A stretch of DNA of 64,000 nt. Source: Nocardia vinacea (lineage in GTDB: Bacteria > Actinomycetota > Actinomycetes > Mycobacteriales > Mycobacteriaceae). The position numbers and the translations under genes were made by a program. The DNA lies in NCBI RefSeq assembly GCF_035920345.1, contig NZ_CP109149.1, positions 2,914,001 to 2,978,000 of the forward strand. The letters are read 5' to 3'. The notes under the pieces are model-generated. The model saw only the letters and a program-made list of their open reading frames with translations. It was not told where the DNA came from and did not search any database. Shown in pieces: positions 1-6,491 of this stretch (positions within the stretch are counted from its first letter, which is position 1; every line of letters starts with the position of its first letter).

Positions 1-551
1 GAGCAGGCGCCGACCGCCTCGAACGCGTCGATGATCGTCACTTCGCGCTCACTGCCATCGCTGAGTTTCGCGATACCGGGCAGGATCGAGCCCGCGTACA
101 GGAACACACTCGCCAGGTTCAGCCGCGCCGCCGCCATCAGCATGCCGGGCAAGGATTTATCGCATCCGGCCAGCAGCACCGAACCGTCGAGCCGCTCGGC
201 CTGCATCACGGTTTCCACGCTGTCGGCGATCACCTCCCGGGATACCAGGGAGAAATGCATGCCCTCATGTCCCATGGAGATGCCGTCGGATACCGAAATG
301 GTTCCGAATTCCATCGGATACCCGCCGCCCGCGAACACCCCCTCCTTGCACGCCTTGGCAAGCCGGTCCAGCGACAGATTGCACGGCGTGATCTCGTTCC
401 ACGAGGAGGCCACCCCGATCTGCGACTTCCCCCAGTCGCCGTCGTCCATACCGACCGCCCGCAGCATGCCACGCGCGGCCGTCTTCTCCAGACCATCGGT
501 GACATCGCGACTACGCGGCTTGATATCGGGACCGTTCGGATCATTGACCAT
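1..551 (-). CDS. ilvD: Dihydroxy-acid dehydratase, N-terminal part (cut by window edge)
   Basis: The minus-strand frame is open from 551 to the window edge with no stop. It reads [20 protein letters not shown], then [38 protein letters not shown] and [12 protein letters not shown]. These are the N-terminal hallmarks of IlvD, including the iron-sulphur cysteines in TPCN and GCDKS. The enzyme dehydrates dihydroxy-acids to 2-keto acids in valine, leucine and isoleucine synthesis in the cytoplasm. ATG at 551 is preferred; an in-frame GTG at 557 lies nearer a GGGCGGGA stretch and is an alternative. The C-terminal two thirds are outside the window. It lies downstream of the biosynthetic operon on the same strand but is probably a housekeeping gene. 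Confidence 0.95.
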   Translation of the reverse strand, partial: MVNDPNGPDIKPRSRDVTDGLEKTAARGMLRAVGMDDGDWGKSQIGVASSWNEITPCNLSLDRLAKACKEGVFAGGGYPMEFGTISVSDGISMGHEGMHFSLVSREVIADSVETVMQAERLDGSVLLAGCDKSLPGMLMAAARLNLASVFLYAGSILPGIAKLSDGSEREVTIIDAFEAVGAC

Positions 552-629
552 GGCCACATCATTCCCGCCCGGATCGCCGAGCGCCGCCGACCACGCCGAT
601 CACCGCGTCGATTATCACCGACCGCCGAC

Positions 630-696
630 CAAGATCAGGTGGAGCTGGTGGAGAGGGCTACTCGGGCGATGCCGCCGTGGATTCCACCTGATCTTG
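630..696. repeat. 14-bp inverted repeat upstream of ilvD
   Basis: CAAGATCAGGTGGA at 630-643 is repeated as its exact reverse complement at 683-696, with 39 bases between. It lies in the space between the HAD-IIIC-like gene and ilvD, both on the minus strand. It could form a long hairpin in the ilvD leader, act as a two-site operator, or help end the upstream transcript. No T tract follows and no leader peptide rich in branched-chain codons was seen. Confidence 0.6.
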
Positions 697-714
697 ATTT
701 CTCATTTGGGCGGC

Positions 715-1188
715 CTAGCCTCGGACGCTCGCGAAACCCATGGGCGGGGTGGGTGATGGGCCTGTGCGTAGGACCGGGCGGAAGTCGGGTAGGGCGGGCA
801 GGACATCGGCATTGCGGGCGGCGTAGCAGCGCACGCGTGGGAGTGCGCGGGTGACCTCGGCCCGTTCCACCGGTTCGGCATCGATGAAACCGATGGTGTC
901 CAGTTCCAAACCGAGGGTGTGCGCGATCCGCGATAGCGAAGCCGATTTGCGGCCCCAGCCGATCTCGACGGCCGAGAACATGTCGTAGAGCCCGTGCCGG
1001 TAGAGCTTTTTGAGGGTGAGGTCGCGGTCGCTGCGGCTGGCTACGGCGTGCCAGATGCCGCGCTCGCTGAGCTTCAGCAGCGTGCGCAGGGCGGCGGGGC
1101 GTGGTGCGCCGCTGGTCGCGTCGCAGACGACACCATCCCAGAGGGTGTTGTCCAATTCCCAGACAAGACATCTCAGAGCCGGTGCCAT
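715..1188 (-). CDS. HAD-IIIC (FkbH/MDP-1-like) protein with Glu in the nucleophile position
   Basis: 157 residues. The N-terminus reads CLVWELDNTLWDGVV, the motif I region of HAD subfamily IIIC (FkbH-type and magnesium-dependent phosphatase-1-like proteins). It is followed by a VASRSD motif II-like segment and a GFIDAEPVERAEV motif near residue 100. The first aspartate of DxDxT, the phosphoryl-accepting nucleophile in HAD enzymes, is Glu11 here (codon GAA). Asp13 and Thr15 are kept. The protein may have weak or no phosphatase activity, or a binding or regulatory role. It is 166 bases downstream of the SDR gene on the same strand, so it may belong to the biosynthetic operon. That link is inferred. 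Confidence 0.8.
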   Translation of the reverse strand: MAPALRCLVWELDNTLWDGVVCDATSGAPRPAALRTLLKLSERGIWHAVASRSDRDLTLKKLYRHGLYDMFSAVEIGWGRKSASLSRIAHTLGLELDTIGFIDAEPVERAEVTRALPRVRCYAARNADVLPALPDFRPVLRTGPSPTPPMGFASVRG

Positions 1189-1354
1189 CGCCTGCCCCTA
1201 TCGGTTGGTCATCGCTGCCTCTCCTGCCATGTCGTCGGCAGATGGGCTACTGCGAAAACCATCCAGCGAACGGCACGTACCGGACAAGCCCCCGCTTTCT
1301 TGGGAGCCCGTGCGGCCGAGGTGATACTACCGGCACTGCCCGTGCATGCTCCTG

Positions 1355-2131
1355 TCAAAGGCCGTAGTAGCGGCGAACGAGCCGTTCGTAGACCCGAGCG
1401 GGCGTGAATCGCCGGGTCCAGAACGAGAGCCGAACGTCGCTGCCGCACAGGTAGGTTTGGCGCGGTTCGGACGCTTCCAGGATTGTCCGCACCTTCCTGG
1501 CTACCATCTCCGCGGATTGTCCGTGCTCCAGATATCCGGTGACGCGCCCCAGCACCGAAGTCCGATCCGGCGTGTATGCCTCGATCGGATCGGCAACGCG
1601 CGCAGCCGAATCGATGATCGGGGTGACCGTCCACCCCGGCGCGAGGACCGAGACGTGGATGCCGAAGCCCGCGGTCTCCATCCGCATCGCCTCACCGAGA
1701 CGTTCGATGGCCGCCTTGGTGGCCGAATACCAGCCGCCATAGGGTTCGGCGATCGCGCCCGCACCGGAGCTCACCACGATTACCCGGCCGTGCCCCTGCG
1801 CACGCATGATCGGCAGCACTTCGCGCAGCACGCGGTGGGTGCCGATCACATTGGTATCGATGAGTGCGGCCGCCTCGTCCGGATCGGTCTCCTCCACCGA
1901 ACCGACAATGCCGTAGGCGGCGAAGGTGACGACCGCATCGATGCGGCCGTGCCGTGCGTGCACGGATTTCACCCAACTCCGCACCGCCTCGGAATCGCGG
2001 ACATCGACCGCACTCACGCCATCCCGCGCGATCTTGTCGCTGCCCGCGACCGTATAGCCGCCGCGCGCGAGGTATTCGACGGTCGCCGCGCCCATACCGT
2101 TGGCGGCCCCGGTCACCAGGACAACGGTCAC
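1355..2131 (-). CDS. Short-chain dehydrogenase/reductase (SDR)
   Basis: 258 residues starting at GTG 2131, which overlaps the stop of the upstream kinase gene (GTGA). It has the classical SDR features: TGAANGMG at the N-terminus for the nucleotide cofactor, a serine region VVSSGAG, and the catalytic pair in YSATK. It should be an NAD(P)-dependent oxidoreductase acting on an alcohol or ketone; the substrate cannot be read from sequence. The open frame continues upstream, but TGAANG sits 6 residues from this start, as is usual for SDRs, so the longer versions are rejected. It is the last tightly coupled gene of the lipid operon and is a candidate for ketone reduction or late tailoring. Confidence 0.88.
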   Translation of the reverse strand: MTVVLVTGAANGMGAATVEYLARGGYTVAGSDKIARDGVSAVDVRDSEAVRSWVKSVHARHGRIDAVVTFAAYGIVGSVEETDPDEAAALIDTNVIGTHRVLREVLPIMRAQGHGRVIVVSSGAGAIAEPYGGWYSATKAAIERLGEAMRMETAGFGIHVSVLAPGWTVTPIIDSAARVADPIEAYTPDRTSVLGRVTGYLEHGQSAEMVARKVRTILEASEPRQTYLCGSDVRLSFWTRRFTPARVYERLVRRYYGL

Positions 2132-3060
2132 GGCGCACACACCTGCAGCACGCGCGGCAGCACCTCTAACCGGGCCGATTCCACAATCGTGATCTCGCCG
2201 TCCAATTCGAGCGGTGCGGGTGCGGCGGGCCGCAGTTCCACCGCGGTGTCGCGACGGCAGGTGGCCAGCGCCGAACCCCTGAACTTGCCGCGGTAGAGAC
2301 CTGCGATGAGCCCCAGGATCCGTGCCCGTCCGGCGGCTTCCCAGATATTCACGTCGAACATGCCGTCCCCGCGGGTGACCGGTGTGTCGTAGTACATGCC
2401 ACCGGCGAAGTGCACGCTCTTGAGCACACCGACATTCGTGATCGGTGCGGTGTGCACCCAGTCGGATCCGCGCAGTTGGATGGCGAGTGGCTTGTGGGTG
2501 GCGATATTGCTCAGCGCGGTGGCGATAATGGCCGCCTCGACATTGCGGGATTTGAGCCAACCGATCAGCCCGCGCGCATTGTTGAACGAATGATTGCCTG
2601 CCGCAACGAGTCCCATGCTCGCATTGAGCAGGAAGTATCGGACTGTTCGGGTGCCGTCCGCGAGCAGCATGGTGGCCTTGCCGACATCGACGAGCTCGGG
2701 TGTGCCGAGCCGAACCGGGATATCGGCGATACTGGTTCGCACCGGTTTGTGGAAGTCGTTGGAACTGCCGAGACCGATCGCGCCGAGTGCGACCGATTCC
2801 GCCCCGTGTCGCGGTCGGTCGGTCGCCGGGTCCATGATCGCGTTGAGGACCAGGTTGACCATGCCGTCGCCGCCCGCTGCCACGATCACCTCAGCTGGAT
2901 CCGACTCGAGGCTCGCCTGGACCAGTTTCATGGCTTGTTCTGCGTCACTGGGCATTTCGACGGTGAGATCGGTATTCCGTTCGCGTAGCACGCCTTCTAC
3001 CGGCCGCCACCGCTGCAGCGCGGTCCCGGCATTGGACTGTGGATTCAGGACGACGAGCAT
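2128..3060 (-). CDS. Diacylglycerol-kinase-fold lipid kinase
   Basis: 310 residues from ATG 3060. It begins MLVVLNPQSNAG, the start of the diacylglycerol/sphingosine kinase catalytic domain. It contains VVAAGGDGMVN, the GGDG nucleotide-binding loop with Met in place of the usual Thr, and GLGSSNDF, equivalent to GTxNDFA. The family moves a phosphate from ATP to lipid hydroxyls such as diacylglycerol, sphingoid bases or polyprenols, usually at the membrane. The gene overlaps the upstream HAD gene by 16 bases and the downstream SDR by 4. In this operon a sphingoid-like or long-chain amino alcohol is an attractive substrate, which is inference only. Confidence 0.88.
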   Translation of the reverse strand: MLVVLNPQSNAGTALQRWRPVEGVLRERNTDLTVEMPSDAEQAMKLVQASLESDPAEVIVAAGGDGMVNLVLNAIMDPATDRPRHGAESVALGAIGLGSSNDFHKPVRTSIADIPVRLGTPELVDVGKATMLLADGTRTVRYFLLNASMGLVAAGNHSFNNARGLIGWLKSRNVEAAIIATALSNIATHKPLAIQLRGSDWVHTAPITNVGVLKSVHFAGGMYYDTPVTRGDGMFDVNIWEAAGRARILGLIAGLYRGKFRGSALATCRRDTAVELRPAAPAPLELDGEITIVESARLEVLPRVLQVCAP

Positions 3061-3767
3061 GATTTCTCCTCGATACCCAGCCACTCGCGCAGCCGAGGCC
3101 AATCCCCCGTACTTACAAGGCCCGAATATTCGTGTGGAACAGCCGATTTCGGCACACTCACCAGGAATACGGGGATCCCGAGAAGTGCCGCCGGTGCGTC
3201 GTTGGCGGCGTCGTTGCCGATCATCACGCACTCCCCCGGTTCCGCGCCGAGCCGGTCGAGCAGTTCTCGGTAGAACTCGTTGCTTGGTTTCGAGTGGCGC
3301 ATGTTCTCGCCGCTGGTGCGGAAGGTGAACACGGACGGGTCGTAGCCGCCCCAGCCGAGCCGGGTGGTGACGGTGCTGTCCGGCCACAGCGGGTTGGTCG
3401 CAATGACCTGTACCGTGCCCGATTCCTGGAGCCGGGTCACCGTATCCAGCGCCAACGGCTCCGGTGGAAAGCAACCACGCAGGCGCGGAAAACCTGTCTC
3501 CGCCAGGCTCTTCAGTTGACTCGCCACCGCGTCAGGTGCGACCCGCAGCCGCTCGGCGAGCAGTCGGACCATCAGGTCGGTGTTGGTGTGCTCGCTGTCG
3601 TTGGCCCGAACCTGCTCGAGCACGCCGGGCAGAACACGCAGAAAACGATGCGGTGGGGTCAACCCGCGAAATGCCTGCGCGGCCACCAGCGGCATCAGCG
3701 CCTTGAACCGGCGCCGATGCAACCCCACCAAGGTGCCGTCAAGGTCCCACAGCACTGTGCGGTTCAT
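3045..3767 (-). CDS. HAD-family hydrolase
   Basis: 240 residues. Motif I is LWDLDGTLVGL with nucleophile Asp8 and acid Asp10. Motif II is VIATNPLW (Thr). Motif IV is MIGNDAANDAPAA with two acidic residues. The lysine region SKPSNEFY lies before motif IV. The cap region between residues about 20 and 100 is helical, as in C1-capped HAD phosphatases of the gph/pyrimidine-nucleotidase type. It probably removes a phosphate from a small phosphorylated metabolite. The start overlaps the nucleotidyltransferase stop by 4 bases (3764-3767), which implies translational coupling. The role in the pathway is unknown; removing a phosphate added by one of the operon kinases is one possibility. Confidence 0.88.
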   Translation of the reverse strand: MNRTVLWDLDGTLVGLHRRRFKALMPLVAAQAFRGLTPPHRFLRVLPGVLEQVRANDSEHTNTDLMVRLLAERLRVAPDAVASQLKSLAETGFPRLRGCFPPEPLALDTVTRLQESGTVQVIATNPLWPDSTVTTRLGWGGYDPSVFTFRTSGENMRHSKPSNEFYRELLDRLGAEPGECVMIGNDAANDAPAALLGIPVFLVSVPKSAVPHEYSGLVSTGDWPRLREWLGIEEKSCSSS

Positions 3768-5167
3768 TCCTGACTGTCCAGTACCGCTTGGAGATCGGTG
3801 CGGGTCAGGCCCAGTTGGGCCGCGTATTCGTCGATGCCGGGACGTTCGGTCGCAGTCGTACCGATTCCGGCCCGGCTCGCCAGCTCCGAACCGTACGCGG
3901 CACCGAGATCGAAGACGGTCTTGGCCAGAGCCGCCGGAAACAGCCAGCGGCCGAGGTCGCGCTGGAAAACGCGAGTCAACCGGTAGGGGGCGGAGATTCG
4001 CGCGCCGAGATCGGCTAGCGGCGCCGGCTCGCGCAGCGAACTCATCTTGCGCGCTTCGTCACCGGGCGCCAGCAGCAGATCCGACCACAGGCGGCCGAAG
4101 CGGTCGCGCTTCTCGCTCGCGAGCGCGGTCATATTGAATTCGGTGTAGGCCTTTTCGATGCGTGAGGTGTGGGTGGAGCGGCTGCGCAGCAGGACATGGA
4201 TATCGGCGGTTTTGCGCGCGGTGTCGTAGCGGGTGAAGCGGTTGATCCTCGGTGCGATCCGGCTGATCAATGCCGCGGACTCCGGTTCGGGCACGAGCCG
4301 ATCGGCCAGCGAAAAGGCGTGGTACATCAGGCTCTCGCTGCCCGCCTTGGCGATTTCACCGGCCAGCAGGTCGTAGTCGAGGTCATCGGCGTAGCGGGCC
4401 AGGTTCCAGATGTCGGCGAGTTCGCGTACACCGGTCTTGTAGTAGGGCAGGTGGATGCCGAGGTGGTGCAGGTTGTCTTCGTGCGACATAGCCCAGGCGG
4501 GCACACCGTAGAAGTCGATGCGCCGCACGCGCTTCCAGATCGCGGTGTAGTCGACGGTGTACGGAGCCAGCGGGGTGATCAGGCCCCAGTGCGTGCCGAC
4601 GACAAGGGATCCGTCGCGGGAAACGAACGACGGCAGGTGGTGTGAGCGTTCGGCGCGGACCTTAGGGGCCTTGCCCAGCAGTTCGGAAGTGGCGAAAAGT
4701 CCCATCTCCCGGTGGATCTCGATGACGGTGTCCACCTGATCGAGTTCTATGAGGATGTCCAGGTCGTTCATGCGCTTGTAGCGCGGATCGTGGTAGATCT
4801 CCGCCGAGAACAACATGCCCTTGAGCACGACGCAGCGCACGCCGCGTTCGTCGAAGCGGCGCAACAGTTCCCTGGCACCGGCCAGGCGCCGATCGTTCAC
4901 GGCGGCAATGTGATCGGTCACGCTGGCGAAATGTGCTCGCACCAGTTCGGGAACGAGGTGGTAGAGCTCCTCGGATTCCAAGCGGCGCTGCACCAGTGGG
5001 ATGGTCGCATTGAGCTTGGCGAGTTCGAAAACCTCTGACCAGTCGGTGATCTCGTGGGCGAGCTTCGCCAATGCGGCTCGCTCGTCCTGACTCGGGTCGG
5101 CGAGCGCCGCGTGCACGAGCAGGCGTTCGGAAGCCGTGCCGCCCGCGGCGATTTCGGTTCCGGTCAT
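3764..5167 (-). CDS. Nucleotidyltransferase-fold protein (PF14907-like)
   Basis: 467 residues. The segment GVRCVVLKGMLF, then YHDPRYKRMNDLDILI, then VVGTHWGL follows the pattern of the uncharacterised nucleotidyltransferase family PF14907. In that family a KG loop is followed by an R..D.D pair likely to bind metal. The rest is alpha-helical with no membrane segment or signal peptide. Relatives occur in peptide and lipid natural-product clusters and in polysaccharide loci, usually with unknown substrates. It starts 1 base after the oxoamine synthase stop and overlaps the HAD gene. It may transfer a nucleotidyl or other group to the operon product. The family call is firm; the function is not. 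Confidence 0.8.
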   Translation of the reverse strand: MTGTEIAAGGTASERLLVHAALADPSQDERAALAKLAHEITDWSEVFELAKLNATIPLVQRRLESEELYHLVPELVRAHFASVTDHIAAVNDRRLAGARELLRRFDERGVRCVVLKGMLFSAEIYHDPRYKRMNDLDILIELDQVDTVIEIHREMGLFATSELLGKAPKVRAERSHHLPSFVSRDGSLVVGTHWGLITPLAPYTVDYTAIWKRVRRIDFYGVPAWAMSHEDNLHHLGIHLPYYKTGVRELADIWNLARYADDLDYDLLAGEIAKAGSESLMYHAFSLADRLVPEPESAALISRIAPRINRFTRYDTARKTADIHVLLRSRSTHTSRIEKAYTEFNMTALASEKRDRFGRLWSDLLLAPGDEARKMSSLREPAPLADLGARISAPYRLTRVFQRDLGRWLFPAALAKTVFDLGAAYGSELASRAGIGTTATERPGIDEYAAQLGLTRTDLQAVLDSQE

Positions 5168-5168
5168 A

Positions 5169-6491
5169 TCAGCGGATTCCTTCTTCGATCGTGCCGATTT
5201 GTTCGGGATGGAAGGCGAAGCGGCGAGCCACGGCCGAGATCTTCTCCAGCGCGAAATCCAGCTGATCGCGACTGAGCGTGGCCATCATGCTGACCCGCAG
5301 TCGCTGCTGTTCGCGTGGGACGGCCGGGAATTCGACGCCGTTGACGAATACACCCTCCGCGTGCAGCGCCGCAACGACCTCGGCGACGGCGAGGTGCTGC
5401 GGCACCAGGATCGGGATGATCGCGGTCTGCGGATCGACCGCAAAACCCATTCGACGCAGTTCCCGCACGAAGTAGTCGACATTGTCGTGCAGTTGGCGGA
5501 CTCGCTCCGGATGCGCATCGATGAAATCGATGGCGGCGAGTACCGAGGCGACGACCGCGGGGGCCAGCGATGCCGAGAACATGTACGAGCGCGCGAAGAA
5601 CCGCAGTGTGTCCACCAGATCCTTCGACCCGGCCACGAAACCGCCGGTGGTGGCGAACACCTTCGAGAAGGTGCCCATGTACAGCTCGACCGATCCGGCC
5701 CCCATGCCGAAATGTTCGGCGGTGCCGTGGCCGTTCGTCCCGAGCACACCGGTGCCGTGCGCGTCGTCGATGGCCAGCCAGGCTCCGAACGAATCGCACA
5801 GCGCCCGAATCTCCGGCAGCGGTGCGATATCGCCGTCCATCGAATACACGCCCTCGACGGCGACCACGATATTCGCGCCCGGATTGCGCCAGCGGATCTG
5901 CATGAGCCGGTGCCGAAGATGCCGAAGATCGTTGTGCTCGAAGGCCATCGAGCGGACCCGCCCCAGTTGGATGCCGTCATAGAGGCTGGCATGGCTCTGC
6001 TCGTCGTAGAGCAGGATGTCGCCCTTGCGCAGCAGGCCGGTCACCCAGCCCACATTGGCGGCGTAGCCGGAGGAGAACACCAGCGCGGATTCGCAGCCCT
6101 TGGTCTCGGCGAGGCGTTCTTCCAGCCGCCGGTGCACCGAAGTGGTGCCGTTGAGCAGTGGCGGTCCGCCATGGCCGACACCGAATTCGCGCACAGCCCG
6201 GACGGCGGCCTCGACGATCTCCGGTTCGTTGCCGAGGCCGAGGTAGTTGTTCGACCCCAACATGATCAGGTCGCGGACTGCGCCCCCGTCGGGATCGCGG
6301 ACCTGTACGACCGGACCCGCAGGCCCGGTGATCTCACGCAGGACGAATCCGGTGCCGCGCGCGTTCGCGACATAGGGCCGGAATTCCTCGAAGCGCTGTT
6401 CGAAAGTGTGCGCGGCGGGATCGAGGTAGTGCTCGAGGCTGAAGTTCTCGCCGTGCGCGGTCTCGTGCGGTGCTGCTGCGGTGGATGTCAT
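5169..6491 (-). CDS. Alpha-oxoamine synthase family PLP enzyme (KAPA synthase/KBL/SPT-like)
   Basis: 440 residues. Hallmarks in order are LGSNNYLGLG, GPPLLNGTTSVHRRLEERLA, SGYAANVG, DEQSHASLYDG, AVEGVYSMDGDIAPL, IDDAHGTGVLG and TFSKVFATTGGF, with the PLP lysine at about residue 277. The family decarboxylates an amino acid and condenses it with an acyl-CoA or acyl-ACP to give an alpha-amino ketone. Examples are KAPA synthase (BioF), KBL, serine palmitoyltransferase and the PigH/RedN domains of prodiginine synthesis. Two ACP genes and an acyl-AMP ligase in the same operon suggest that it uses acyl-ACP rather than acyl-CoA. The ATG overlaps the upstream stop (6488-6491). A biotin role is less likely because no bioA or bioD is nearby. 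Confidence 0.92.
   Translation of the reverse strand: MTSTAAAPHETAHGENFSLEHYLDPAAHTFEQRFEEFRPYVANARGTGFVLREITGPAGPVVQVRDPDGGAVRDLIMLGSNNYLGLGNEPEIVEAAVRAVREFGVGHGGPPLLNGTTSVHRRLEERLAETKGCESALVFSSGYAANVGWVTGLLRKGDILLYDEQSHASLYDGIQLGRVRSMAFEHNDLRHLRHRLMQIRWRNPGANIVVAVEGVYSMDGDIAPLPEIRALCDSFGAWLAIDDAHGTGVLGTNGHGTAEHFGMGAGSVELYMGTFSKVFATTGGFVAGSKDLVDTLRFFARSYMFSASLAPAVVASVLAAIDFIDAHPERVRQLHDNVDYFVRELRRMGFAVDPQTAIIPILVPQHLAVAEVVAALHAEGVFVNGVEFPAVPREQQRLRVSMMATLSRDQLDFALEKISAVARRFAFHPEQIGTIEEGIR

Noticed and set aside
552..714. T-box riboswitch or attenuator leader for ilvD
   Set aside because: No T-box core, no leader peptide with Ile, Leu or Val codons; only the long inverted repeat is certain.
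2132..2560. N-terminal extension of the SDR upstream of GTG 2131
   Set aside because: The extension lies inside the kinase gene in another frame; TGAANGMG near the GTG fixes the start.
5169..6491. bioF of biotin synthesis
   Set aside because: No other biotin gene is nearby and the gene is coupled to a lipid operon; the family is right but the role differs.
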